From the NCBI GenBank assembly GCA_009787625.1, contig WQSX01000017.1, positions 1 to 32,339 on the forward strand: DNA of 32,339 nt, read 5' to 3'. The notes beneath the pieces are model-generated. The model was not told where the DNA came from, made no database searches, and saw only the letters and a list, made by a program, of their open reading frames with translations. The position numbers were made by a program, and so were the translations under genes. How positions within the stretch are numbered: the first letter of the stretch is position 1; each line of letters begins with the position of its first letter. Of the stretch, positions 1-7,021 are shown piece by piece. This stretch comes from Oscillospiraceae bacterium (GTDB taxonomy: Bacteria; Bacillota; Clostridia; Oscillospirales; Oscillospiraceae).

Positions 1-120
1 CTTCCCCCCAGCACCCACCCCAAACTGGGCGTTCAAAGCAAGCACAAGGGGTTTCAACGATATGCCCTTCAAAGGATTTTTAGGCCCTTCCTGGTAGACG
101 GCAGATCTGACTAGGATACT
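1..120 (+). ncRNA. possible 3' portion of a 6S-like RNA (uncertain)
   Basis: The first ~120 bases have no convincing ORF and are much more GC-rich than the AT-rich stretch that follows. Bases 10-37 read GCACCCACC, a short spacer, then GGGCGTTCAAAG, which resembles the GCACCCACCU...AGGUUCA segment of many bacterial 6S RNAs as I remember them. Further on, CGGCAGATC can pair with GATACTGCGCCG (about 99-124) in a bulged stem, and AAGGG pairs with CCCTT (47-70). A 6S gene would start left of the window. This rests on remembered motif similarity only; a covariance-model search with the 6S model would settle it. It could equally be another structured RNA or an untranslated leader. Confidence 0.3.
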
Positions 121-324
121 GCGCCGCTTTAAAGTCAAAATAAAAAGGGAGGGAGCAAAGTTAACTCCTTCGCTACCGTCCCAATAATATACCAGTTATG
201 GAATGAATATTCAATAGTTTTTTTGAATATTTTTTAAAAATATTCGCTTAAAAAGTACATTTGTAATGAATACAATGAAAATTATTCAATATTTTCACAC
301 TTTCAAAAATCTTTTGACTGATTT
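121..324. other. AT-rich intergenic region downstream of ispA
   Basis: No coding sequence is evident. Bases 181-324 are very AT-rich. They contain a perfect AT-only palindrome, GAATATTTTTTAAAAATATTC at 225-245 (arms GAATATTTTT/AAAAATATTC), and a second GAATATTC at 204-211. No GC-rich stem followed by a T run is present in either direction, so I cannot place an intrinsic terminator for the leftward ispA operon. Confidence 0.5.
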
Positions 325-1215
325 TTACTTTGTCCTATTTGCTAAAGTGTGAGCGAGCCAAGTAAGGAATTCCGTATTTGCAAATTTCCCCTCTATTGCC
401 TTGATTGCTTTTTCTGTTTCTTTCTTAATCATTTTTTCGCATGCATGAGCACCAAGTAAGGAGACAAATGTTGTCTTGTCATTTTCCTCATCGGAACCAA
501 TCGGTTTACCTAATTCTTCCTCTGTTGCAGTGCAATCCAGCACATCATCACGAATTTGAAATGCAAGTCCAATAGATGTAGCATACTGATGTGCAATTTC
601 GATTTGTGATTTAGTTCCATAACCCGCAATTACTCCCATTTTTGCCGCCGCAGCTATTAGTGATGCAGTTTTCATGGAGTAAAGCTCAAGCAGTTCGTCT
701 ATCGTAAGTTGCCAGCCCTCTCCTGAAAGGTCGAGGTACTGCCCACCGCAAATGCCGTGCGGTCCTGCCGCCTGAGCAAGAGTCCTTACCATTTCAACAA
801 CTGCCTCAGATGAGATTGGTGAATTTGTGAGAGTTTCAAAAGCAGCCGCTTGCAGTGCATCTCCAGCAAGTGTCGCTGTAAATTCGCCGTATTCGATGTG
901 ATTTGAAGGTATACCGCGCCTGAGCTCGTCACCGTCCATTATCGGCAAATCGTCATGTATCAATGTGTAGGTATGGAGCATTTCAACAGCACATGCGGCA
1001 TCTAAGGCATCTTCCGCCCTGCCGCCCACAGCTTCACAAAACTTTATACAAATAACCGCCCTGGTGCGCTTACCGCCCGCAAGAAGGCTGTAGCGCATGG
1101 ACTCGACCAATGTGGCGTAGTTAGTACCTGCCTCCACAAGTTGTTCGTGCAGTCGCTCGTCAATCATTTGCCGACAGAGCTGCATGTCACTTATTTTTTC
1201 TGTGTTATCAGTCAT
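325..1215 (-). CDS. ispA: polyprenyl (farnesyl) diphosphate synthase, IspA type
   Basis: This is a trans-isoprenyl diphosphate synthase that condenses isopentenyl diphosphate with allylic diphosphates to make geranyl and farnesyl diphosphate for undecaprenyl and quinone precursors in the cytoplasm. The first aspartate-rich motif is DDLPIMD at residues 88-94, with the two-residue insertion of bacterial type II FPP synthases, preceded by HTYTLIH. The second motif is DDVLD at 223-227. GGKRTR at 47-52 binds the homoallylic diphosphate. At 296 residues it has normal family length. The start ATG overlaps the xseB stop by 8 bases and has GGAA upstream, so translation is probably coupled. It is the last gene of the yqhY-nusB-xseA-xseB-ispA operon, an order conserved in Bacillus. 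No dxs follows it in this window. Confidence 0.95.
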   Translation of the reverse strand: MTDNTEKISDMQLCRQMIDERLHEQLVEAGTNYATLVESMRYSLLAGGKRTRAVICIKFCEAVGGRAEDALDAACAVEMLHTYTLIHDDLPIMDGDELRRGIPSNHIEYGEFTATLAGDALQAAAFETLTNSPISSEAVVEMVRTLAQAAGPHGICGGQYLDLSGEGWQLTIDELLELYSMKTASLIAAAAKMGVIAGYGTKSQIEIAHQYATSIGLAFQIRDDVLDCTATEEELGKPIGSDEENDKTTFVSLLGAHACEKMIKKETEKAIKAIEGKFANTEFLTWLAHTLANRTK

Positions 1216-1423
1216 TTCCTATACTTCCCATATCTTTTTGTAGTTTAGTGATTTTTTGTTCTGCCTCATTTAACATGGTAGTACACTGTTTGATTAGGTT
1301 TGCACCTTCCTCGAAGAATGTCAGCGATTTGTCAAGGGGGGCATCGCCCGATTCAAGCAGTTTTACTATTTCGTCAATTCGTTTTACCGCTTCTTCAAAT
1401 GTCGGTTTTTCTTTGTTTGCCAT
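1208..1423 (-). CDS. xseB: exodeoxyribonuclease VII small subunit
   Basis: This is the small subunit of exonuclease VII, which degrades single-stranded DNA from both ends when several copies bind to XseA. At 71 residues it has the usual family size. It carries the family core FEEAVKRIDEIVKLLESGDAPL followed by a second helix, FFEEGANLIKQCTTMLNEAE, which form the helical hairpin that contacts XseA. GAGGAG lies six bases upstream of the ATG. It sits 12 bases after xseA and overlaps the start of ispA by 8 bases, consistent with one mRNA and coupled translation. Confidence 0.93.
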   Translation of the reverse strand: MANKEKPTFEEAVKRIDEIVKLLESGDAPLDKSLTFFEEGANLIKQCTTMLNEAEQKITKLQKDMGSIGND

Positions 1424-1435
1424 GCCTTTTCTCCT

Positions 1436-2626
1436 CTACTCTACTACTGCATTTATCTCGTCTTTTTTTAGCTTCACTTTTATTTTATCGCCTGTTTTTA
1501 CGTCTGCTTTTGTTTTTATAATGTTGCCGTCGGCGTTTTGTGCAATCGAATAACCACGCCCCAATACTTTTAGAGGGCTCATTGCATCAAGTGTTGCCGC
1601 CAGCCTTGTGTAGTTTTCCTTACTTTTGTGTAACTTTCGTTCAATTACTGCAACGAGTTTTTCATAACTGCGGTCTATGTGTATGCGCCGTTCTTCAACA
1701 TAGCCTGTGGGTTTTTGCATCACCCGTTTATTTGAAAGCTCTGTCAGCTTTTGTTGCTTGTTTTTTAGTTCTCCGGAAAATGCTGCAATGCTCCTGTTTT
1801 GTGCATCACTAAGCCAGCTAAGTACATTTGTACTGTCCGGAACGGCTATTTCTGCTGCGTTTGACGGCGTTGACGCTCTTACGTCTGCCACAAAATCTGC
1901 GATTGTAACATCAGGTTCGTGCCCAACAGCCGATATGACAGGGACATTTGACGCAAAAATCGCTCTTGCGACTCGCTCATCGTTGAACGACCACAAGTCC
2001 TCAATCGAACCGCCGCCTCGCCCTGTGATTATGAGGTCGATGTCTCCAAGCTTATTCGCTTCTGCTATTGCCTGTACTATTTCCGGGGGTGCCTCAGCGC
2101 CCTGCACTCTAACGGGAATTAAAACAATTTCCGTCATGGGCCATCTTATGCCTAAGATTCGGGTCATATCATCAATTACCGCTCCTACCGGAGATGTGAT
2201 AATAGCTATTTTTTTCGGGAAACGGGGCAGGCGTTTTTTATGTGCTTCGTCAAAGAGCCCTTCTTTTTGCAGTTTTTCTTTTAGTTGTTCAAATGCAACG
2301 TATAAATCTCCGACTCCGTCCGGCTTAATGTCATTTACATAGAGCTGATATGCTCCGTCTCGCGGGTACACTGAAATTCTGCCAAACGCAACAACGCTCA
2401 TTCCGCTCTCGGGGCGAAAGCGCAATTTCACCGCACTGCCTTTAAACATCACGCATTTTAGCGATGATTCAGCGTCTTTCATAGTAAAATAGTGGTGCCC
2501 TGACGGGTAAGTTTTGTAGTTTGACAGTTCCCCTTTTACACCGACTCCCACTAAAATTTCGTCGTTGTCTAAAAGCCTCTTTACGTAGTTATTTATTTCG
2601 CTGATTGAAAATATTTTTTCTGACAT
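1436..2626 (-). CDS. xseA: exodeoxyribonuclease VII large subunit
   Basis: This is the catalytic subunit of exonuclease VII, used in mismatch and recombination repair. The N-terminal OB fold (about residues 1-100) has the typical SISEINNYVKRLLDND opening and GELSNYKTYPSGHHYFTMKD. The catalytic domain follows (about 110-310) with ITSPVGAVIDDM, TGRGGGSIEDLWSFNDE and SAVGHEPDVTIADFVADVRA. A helical region and the C-terminal PLKVLGRGYSIAQ segment close the protein. I chose the ATG at 2626 (396 residues) because AGGAG ends five bases upstream; a TTG start at 2641 would lie inside that leader. At 396 residues it is somewhat shorter than the 450-residue Bacillus and E. coli proteins, mainly in the helical arm. 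Confidence 0.95.
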   Translation of the reverse strand: MSEKIFSISEINNYVKRLLDNDEILVGVGVKGELSNYKTYPSGHHYFTMKDAESSLKCVMFKGSAVKLRFRPESGMSVVAFGRISVYPRDGAYQLYVNDIKPDGVGDLYVAFEQLKEKLQKEGLFDEAHKKRLPRFPKKIAIITSPVGAVIDDMTRILGIRWPMTEIVLIPVRVQGAEAPPEIVQAIAEANKLGDIDLIITGRGGGSIEDLWSFNDERVARAIFASNVPVISAVGHEPDVTIADFVADVRASTPSNAAEIAVPDSTNVLSWLSDAQNRSIAAFSGELKNKQQKLTELSNKRVMQKPTGYVEERRIHIDRSYEKLVAVIERKLHKSKENYTRLAATLDAMSPLKVLGRGYSIAQNADGNIIKTKADVKTGDKIKVKLKKDEINAVVE

Positions 2627-2650
2627 TTGGGCTCCTGTCAATTCGAAATG

Positions 2651-2676
2651 CGGGCGACCGGGGACGGTCGCCCCTA
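2651..2676. repeat. palindromic REP-like repeat next to nusB
   Basis: The stretch CGGGCGACCG-GGGA-CGGTCGCCCC-TAC is a near-perfect palindrome (GGGCGACCG against CGGTCGCCC). It fills the nusB-xseA gap and its flank touches the nusB stop. Essentially the same sequence recurs inside the E2 gene at 26991-27019 (over 25 of 29 positions shared). The outer consensus CGGGCGA...TCGCCCCTAC is shared with the arms at 26480-26550. It is a dispersed, non-coding palindrome; no mobilising transposase is in the window. Confidence 0.75.
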
Positions 2677-2679
2677 CAA

Positions 2680-3126
2680 TTATATGGTTTCGGAACGTGT
2701 GAAACTTCCCAGTACGCCGTTGACGAAAGCTTTCATCTGTGGTTCTTCATAGCGCCCGGTAAGTTCAACCGCATCATTTATTGCGGCTCCGTTTGGAATG
2801 TCCGGCATGTACATAATCTCATACATTGCAAGTTTCATAATGGCTACCGCTGTTCTTGAAATTCTGCCAAACTTCCAACCTACGGAGTATTTTTCGATGT
2901 ATCCGTCAAGCTCCGCTGAGTGTTCATGAATTCCCTTAACAAGCTCAGTTATGTATTTACTCTGTTTTTTATCCGGCTTTTCATTGTAGAGCTCATCTTC
3001 AGCTTGCAGAGATGCATAGTATTCATCGTCAAAAAGTTGCTCTAACATCTCGCTTGGATCAGTTGAGCTTTCTGATAACGCAAAACAGAGCCTAACAGCT
3101 ATTTCTCTTGCGGAACTTCTTTTCAT
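2680..3126 (-). CDS. nusB: transcription antitermination factor NusB
   Basis: This is an RNA-binding antitermination factor that binds boxA with NusE (S10) during rRNA transcription. At 148 residues it has normal family length. Family landmarks are the basic N-terminus SSAREIAVRLCFAL, the central KSKYITELVKGI-type helix (here QSKYITELVKGIHEH), GRISRTAVAIMKLAMYEI and the conserved AINDAVELTGRY followed by FVNGVLGS. Its ATG overlaps the TGA of the upstream yqhY/Asp23 gene (ATGA, four bases), a sign of translational coupling. Downstream it runs straight into a REP-like palindrome and then xseA; the folD gene found here in Bacillus is missing. Confidence 0.95.
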   Translation of the reverse strand: MKRSSAREIAVRLCFALSESSTDPSEMLEQLFDDEYYASLQAEDELYNEKPDKKQSKYITELVKGIHEHSAELDGYIEKYSVGWKFGRISRTAVAIMKLAMYEIMYMPDIPNGAAINDAVELTGRYEEPQMKAFVNGVLGSFTRSETI

Positions 3127-3506
3127 GCCGGTTTATTTGCCTTTTTAAGTGAAATTCCACTGATGTGAACATTTACCGTAGCTACTTTTTTGCCTATTGC
3201 CTCTTCAATTGCAGACATAACGACTTTTTGAACTTTTTGTCCTATGTCGGTGATTGGGTTACCAATTTCAGCAACGATATGAATGTCAATTGTTACATTA
3301 TTTCCTTCAATTTTAGTTCTGATTCCTCTCGACAGTCCTCTTCTTCCGCTTACGCTTGTAATCTCTTTGCCCAGTGTCTGATAGAGACCGTGAACTCCGT
3401 CAACGTCAACTGCGGCGGCGGCGGCTATAACTGCAACAACTTCATGGCTTATGTTGATACTGCCTTTGTCATCTGATGTCCTAATATATGCTTTGCTTTC
3501 TCCCAT
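3123..3506 (-). CDS. Asp23/Gls24 family envelope stress response protein (YqhY-like)
   Basis: This is a member of the Asp23/DUF322 family. The family core covers most of the 127 residues: GSINISHEVVAVIAAAAAVDVDGV, then GRRGLSRGIRTKIEGNNVTIDIHIVAEIG and VQKVVMSAIEEAIGKKVATVNVHISGI. I use the ATG at 3506. A longer frame opens at 3623, but its first 39 residues do not resemble the family and would run through the promoter. AAAGG lies 14 bases upstream within the leader AAAGGTATGGTCATT shared with other genes here. YqhY lies beside nusB in Bacillus, where it is linked to acetyl-CoA carboxylase control; the acc genes are not adjacent here. The exact role is unknown. Confidence 0.88.
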   Translation of the reverse strand: MGESKAYIRTSDDKGSINISHEVVAVIAAAAAVDVDGVHGLYQTLGKEITSVSGRRGLSRGIRTKIEGNNVTIDIHIVAEIGNPITDIGQKVQKVVMSAIEEAIGKKVATVNVHISGISLKKANKPA

Positions 3507-3576
3507 TGTTAATGACCATACCTTTCTTTTTTCTTGAGGCACAAAACGACAATTCCTTTTAGTAATGCAATTAATC

Positions 3577-3585
3577 ATTTTATCA
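3577..3585 (-). promoter_or_regulatory. extended -10 promoter for the yqhY-ispA operon
   Basis: On the minus strand TGATAAAAT forms an extended -10 element (TGnTAnnnT) about 70 bases before the yqhY ATG. The -35 region 17 bases further upstream, TTCCAA, is poor, as is common for extended -10 promoters. It lies in the 113-base gap between the sugar kinase stop and yqhY, the natural place for the operon promoter. Confidence 0.4.
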
Positions 3586-3619
3586 CAAATTTTCGTTAAT
3601 TGGAAGTAATATTGTCGCA

Positions 3620-4576
3620 TCAAAGCGATTTCATTGCTTCAATTACATCTTTTTCGTCGGGAACACTTGGTATTCCGCCTAATTTCTGTGTCGACAGGCT
3701 CGCCGAAGAGACTGCAAATTTCACAATTTCACTCAACTGCTCTGCATTTAGCGTTTCCGGTGCTTTGTTAAACCTCAATATCTTACTGACTGCTGAACCT
3801 GTGAAAATATCCCCGGCCCCTGTGGTGTCGACAGCTTTTACCTGCGGGCATTTCGCTAGGGCGTAAGCCTTATTATTTTTTACGAGCGCACCTTTTGGAC
3901 CGCTTGTAACCATGGCGAGTTTCACATCATATTTGTCAAGCAGTATGTCCGCCCCCTCTTCGGGACTTTTGCCCCAGAGAAAGTCTACCTCATCATCGCT
4001 GATTTTAACTATGTCTGCCGCTTTTAATCCCCACAGCATCTGCTCTTTTGCATCATTTAGGTCATTCCACAGAGATTCTCTGAGATTTGGGTCAAATGTT
4101 ACAAGTTTTCCGGACTTTTTTGCATATTCGACTGCTTTTTGCGTTGCTTCTTTAGCGGGCTCATTTGTTAAGCTGAGTGTGCCGTGGTGAAACATTTTTG
4201 CCTTATCTATAAGTGATAGGTCGAGTTCTTTAAAGCTCACGCAAGTGTCGGCTCCCGGTTTTCTTGCAAAACTAAACGAACGCTCACCGGACGCATCCAG
4301 CGTTACAAACGCAAGAGTGGTAAACACGGTGTTGTCGATTAAAATTCCTGATGGCTCAATGCCTATGTCGGAGATTGTTTTCACAAGAAGCTTACCAAAT
4401 GCATCATCTCCTACTTTGGCATATAGTGCGGTTTTTGCTCCATATTTTGCAAGTGCCGCAAGGAAATTCGGGGGTGCACCACCGGGGTTTGCCGACAATT
4501 TAGGATAACCGCTGTCATCCGCCCCAATGGGTGCAAAGTCTATAAGCAATTCACCCAGTGCTACAACGTCATACAT
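3620..4576 (-). CDS. PfkB family carbohydrate kinase (fructokinase-like)
   Basis: This is a ribokinase/PfkB-fold kinase that phosphorylates a sugar from ATP. At 318 residues it matches bacterial fructokinases. The first PfkB signature lies at PGGAPPNFLAALAKYG (31-46), FDPNLRESLW (161-170) is typical of fructokinases, and the ATP-site signature DTTGAGD (250-256) ends in the catalytic base D256. AAAGGAGG sits eight bases before the ATG. It has its own promoter and stands alone between the housekeeping operon and the divergent sppA. The substrate is most likely fructose, but 2-keto-3-deoxygluconate or another hexose cannot be excluded from sequence alone. Confidence 0.9.
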   Translation of the reverse strand: MYDVVALGELLIDFAPIGADDSGYPKLSANPGGAPPNFLAALAKYGAKTALYAKVGDDAFGKLLVKTISDIGIEPSGILIDNTVFTTLAFVTLDASGERSFSFARKPGADTCVSFKELDLSLIDKAKMFHHGTLSLTNEPAKEATQKAVEYAKKSGKLVTFDPNLRESLWNDLNDAKEQMLWGLKAADIVKISDDEVDFLWGKSPEEGADILLDKYDVKLAMVTSGPKGALVKNNKAYALAKCPQVKAVDTTGAGDIFTGSAVSKILRFNKAPETLNAEQLSEIVKFAVSSASLSTQKLGGIPSVPDEKDVIEAMKSL

Positions 4577-4628
4577 TTATGATGCCTCCTTTTTCCTACT
4601 CCCACGGTGAAAGAGTTGCTGTTCGACT

Positions 4629-4657
4629 ATGTTACTACAAAAATGGGGGAGATTCAA
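4629..4657 (-). promoter_or_regulatory. sigmaA-type promoter for the PfkB kinase
   Basis: On the minus strand TTGAAT (complement of 4652-4657) and TAACAT (complement of 4629-4634) are separated by exactly 17 bases. They lie about 55 bases before the kinase ATG in the divergent gap with sppA. Confidence 0.5.
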
Positions 4658-4705
4658 TATTAAGTTTGAATTTCTTTTTAATTACGAATATTGTTTAGAT
4701 TTAAC

Positions 4706-4733
4706 TTGACATTTTGAGAAAATACGTTATATT
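4706..4733 (+). promoter_or_regulatory. sigmaA-type promoter for sppA
   Basis: TTGACA at 4706-4711 and TATATT at 4728-4733 are separated by 16 bases, 38 bases before the sppA ATG. This is a near-consensus housekeeping promoter. Confidence 0.7.
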
Positions 4734-4771
4734 ATGCAGGCTATTAAATTAATTAAGGAGTGGTCATTATT

Positions 4772-5944
4772 ATGGACGATCAAAACAACAACTATAGCAA
4801 CTCTCATGGTGGTGATTCTACCGGGCAGCCGGAGCAACAATCCACGCAATATGCTCCATATGCCCATCAATATTACCAACAACCCTACAATTCGCAAAAT
4901 ACCACAGGCACATATAATTATCCGCATTCGCAAACTCCCGCCTATCACTCCGAATCAAAACCCAAGCGCAGGTTTAGAAACGTAATCAAGACTATTTTAG
5001 TTACAGTTACCTTAATCAGAAGCTTTTTTGTCGTAATTATCCTTTTTATGCTTATTGGCTTAATCGGGCTTATGTCTGCCGACCCCCAACTTGAAGTGAG
5101 ACCTTTAGTACCACATTTTTCGGTTATACGCGTAAGCGGTCCGATTGGCGGCTCAGGCGGTGGGTTCTTAGCTACTTCGGGCTATGACCACAACCTGACT
5201 ATGAACTACATCAGAAATCTCATAAACAACCCCAATGACCGCGGAATTCTGCTATATCTCGACACTCCCGGCGGCACTATTTACCACAGTGAAGAGCTCT
5301 ATCTTTTATTACTCGAATACAGAGAGCAGACAGGCAGACCCGTATATGTGTACATGTCCACTATGGCGGCTTCCGGTGGTGTATATATTGCAATGGCGGC
5401 AGATCACATCACCGCAAATCGCATAACAATAACCGGCTCTGTTGGAGTCATGTTTAGTATGACCCCTGATGTGAGCGGATTTTTTGAAGAACACGGTCTG
5501 CGAGCTATTATAATAGATTCCGGAGAGCATAAGAGTACAGGTGCTCTTGGCTCTGAAGTCACTCCAAGCCAAATAGCCATTTTCCAAGATATGGTTGATG
5601 AGTACATGGATTATTTTGTGTCCATCGTCGCATCGGGCCGCGGCATGAGCGAAAGTGCCGTCAGAGAATTTGCCGATGGCAGAATTTTCACTGCACAGAC
5701 GGCTCTTGATTTTGGACTAATTGATGAAATCGGCACATGGCAAGGCACTCTGGATATGTTCAGCGAGCGCACAGACGCCATAGCATTTCACCCCAACCTA
5801 ACTACACCCCTTACATTTTGGGAAAGTATGCTTGTAAGAATTCCGTTTCTTAACTACACTGACCCGCTAGAGACAATAATGCCAAGGCTTGTCGACATGC
5901 CTACAGGCATTCCACTCGCCATAGCACCTGAGCTTTTAAGCTAA
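4772..5944 (+). CDS. sppA: signal peptide peptidase SppA, S49 family
   Basis: This is a membrane-anchored serine protease that degrades cleaved signal peptides and membrane protein remnants, using a Ser-Lys dyad. The ATG at 4772 gives 390 residues; the GTG at 4760 is part of the AAGGAG leader and is too close to it. Residues 1-70 are a cytoplasmic tail rich in Q, N, Y and S, ending in a basic KPKRRFR. A membrane segment follows at about 75-103. The S49 core contains LYLDTPGG (161-168), the nucleophile S201 in MAASGGVYIAM, TGSVGVMF (221-228) and the general base K254 in GEHKSTG. The 53-residue Ser-Lys spacing matches Bacillus SppA. It is monocistronic and ends flush against the convergent DUF2284 gene. 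Confidence 0.92.
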   Translation: MDDQNNNYSNSHGGDSTGQPEQQSTQYAPYAHQYYQQPYNSQNTTGTYNYPHSQTPAYHSESKPKRRFRNVIKTILVTVTLIRSFFVVIILFMLIGLIGLMSADPQLEVRPLVPHFSVIRVSGPIGGSGGGFLATSGYDHNLTMNYIRNLINNPNDRGILLYLDTPGGTIYHSEELYLLLLEYREQTGRPVYVYMSTMAASGGVYIAMAADHITANRITITGSVGVMFSMTPDVSGFFEEHGLRAIIIDSGEHKSTGALGSEVTPSQIAIFQDMVDEYMDYFVSIVASGRGMSESAVREFADGRIFTAQTALDFGLIDEIGTWQGTLDMFSERTDAIAFHPNLTTPLTFWESMLVRIPFLNYTDPLETIMPRLVDMPTGIPLAIAPELLS

Positions 5945-6487
5945 TTAAATAAATGCGCCGGAGAAGTATGTTACCGTATTTTCTCCGGCTATGTATTTCA
6001 TGCCGGCGGATTTTGCGAGGCTTGCTACGTTTATGCCGTATGCCTCCAGTGAAACAAGCGCATCTTCAGGGTAGCGGCAAGGCTCGTTTACTTTCATATT
6101 GCAGGTTTTGCAGAGTGTGCATCCGCCTGCTGATAGTATTAGAGCTTTGTCTCGTCCTTTTTTTGCGTAAATTTCTTTTGCTATTTTAAGAGTCATCGCA
6201 TTGTGGTGTTCTTGTGAACTAAACATACCCTCGATGTCGAAGGAATCCTCTAACGGATAGACGTTTTGCCAGACTACGATATCTTGGAAATTTTTTGCTT
6301 TTTCCATAAGCTCTTCCAGCTCTCCAACGAATGGTGGGCATGTGTAATTACTGCCATATCGCCCACAGGCGTTGGCTTTGCATAGGTCTCTTATTTCCCC
6401 GGAAAATTCCAGCTCGCTGACCCGAATCTCGCTCACACCGGAAGCTCCCATGTCACGACAGATTGCTTGTATGTCTTTTTTTTCCAC
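5945..6487 (-). CDS. DUF2284 domain cysteine-rich, predicted metal-binding protein
   Basis: This is a 180-residue member of the DUF2284 (predicted metal-binding) family; its biochemical role is unknown. Conserved cysteines are grouped as C36, C41 and C50 in LCKANACGRYGSNYTCPP, and as C123, C126, C129 and C137 in GGCTLCKTCNMKVNEPCRYP. The second group has the spacing of an Fe-S or zinc site. Start is a GTG preceded by AAAGG at 11 bases. Its stop codon abuts the sppA stop with no gap, so the two convergent transcripts overlap. The family is common in anaerobes and is often thought to bind an Fe-S cluster, but that is inference. Confidence 0.88.
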   Translation of the reverse strand: MEKKDIQAICRDMGASGVSEIRVSELEFSGEIRDLCKANACGRYGSNYTCPPFVGELEELMEKAKNFQDIVVWQNVYPLEDSFDIEGMFSSQEHHNAMTLKIAKEIYAKKGRDKALILSAGGCTLCKTCNMKVNEPCRYPEDALVSLEAYGINVASLAKSAGMKYIAGENTVTYFSGAFI

Positions 6488-6577
6488 TTAATTTGTATCC
6501 TTTCCTACCAGTGCGGGATGCGCAGAGGCGCGTTCCCTGCATTGTGCAAGCCTCTCATGGATATGCTCACTCTTCAT

Positions 6578-6660
6578 GGGATTGCGGCGCGGGGACCGCA
6601 ATGACGTTATGTGTACTAGGACTTCGGCTCGGAGGTCGCAATGACGTGATATGTGTATAG
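6578..6660. repeat. two tandem ~41-base repeat units
   Basis: Two diverged units, 6578-6618 and 6619-6660, align throughout. Both carry CGCAATGACGT followed by TATGTGTA near the end, and both begin with a GC-rich imperfect palindrome. They lie in the non-coding gap between DUF2284 and the small membrane protein. They look like a dispersed repeat family rather than an operator. Confidence 0.55.
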
Positions 6661-6704
6661 TAACTATAGCATGTAAGAAATGACTGTGCAAGTGTCGATT
6701 TTTC

Positions 6705-6734
6705 TTGACATTTATTGCCTCTTAGGGCTATAAT
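6705..6734 (+). promoter_or_regulatory. sigmaA-type promoter for the metal ATPase operon
   Basis: A perfect TTGACA (6705-6710) and a perfect TATAAT (6729-6734) are separated by 18 bases. They lie 41 bases before the ATG of the small membrane protein. No obvious metal-regulator operator overlaps it, although the upstream tandem repeat ends about 45 bases before the -35. Confidence 0.72.
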
Positions 6735-6774
6735 GGTTAACATAAATGTAATCTGGAAAGGAATGGTCATTATT

Positions 6775-7020
6775 ATGTTATTGATTGCAAAAGGCGCATT
6801 ATTGTTTGCGGGTGGTGTAGCCGCTGCGCTTGCCGCCAAGAAGATTGCTAAAAACCAGACAGTTAGAGAGCTTGCAGTTAAAGGTGTTGCACGTGGTTTA
6901 CAACTTAAAGACAAAGCTCAGGAAGTATTACAAAACGTGAAAGAAGAAGCTGTTGACATCTGTCACGAAGCTAAGACTCTAAACAAAAAAGCAAAAGACG
7001 AAACGGACGGCGAAGCATAG
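6775..7020 (+). CDS. small PacL-like membrane protein paired with a P-type ATPase
   Basis: This 81-residue protein has one N-terminal membrane helix (IAKGALLFAGGVAAALAAKKIA, about residues 4-25). A long amphipathic, Ala/Glu/Lys-rich helix follows, ending in DICHEAKTLNKKAKDETDGEA with one Cys-His pair that could bind metal. The layout resembles mycobacterial PacL1 (Rv3269, DUF1490), encoded just upstream of the zinc exporter CtpC and acting as its scaffold and metallochaperone; clostridial DUF6110 proteins look similar. I chose the ATG at 6775, behind AAAGGAATGGTCATT, over upstream in-frame codons that fall in the promoter region. It is one base from the ATPase gene. Function by analogy only. 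Confidence 0.72.
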   Translation: MLLIAKGALLFAGGVAAALAAKKIAKNQTVRELAVKGVARGLQLKDKAQEVLQNVKEEAVDICHEAKTLNKKAKDETDGEA

Positions 7021-7021
7021 T

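Noticed and set aside
225-245. intrinsic terminator for ispA
   Set aside because: The palindrome is all A and T and is not followed by a T run in the ispA direction.
1707-2342. 211-residue plus-strand frame over xseA
   Set aside because: It lies wholly opposite the well-supported xseA coding frame, is Ser/Ala-rich like a complement shadow, and has no ribosome binding site.
3507-3623. N-terminal extension of the Asp23-family protein
   Set aside because: The extra 39 residues are not family-like and cross the extended -10 promoter; the ATG at 3506 fits better.
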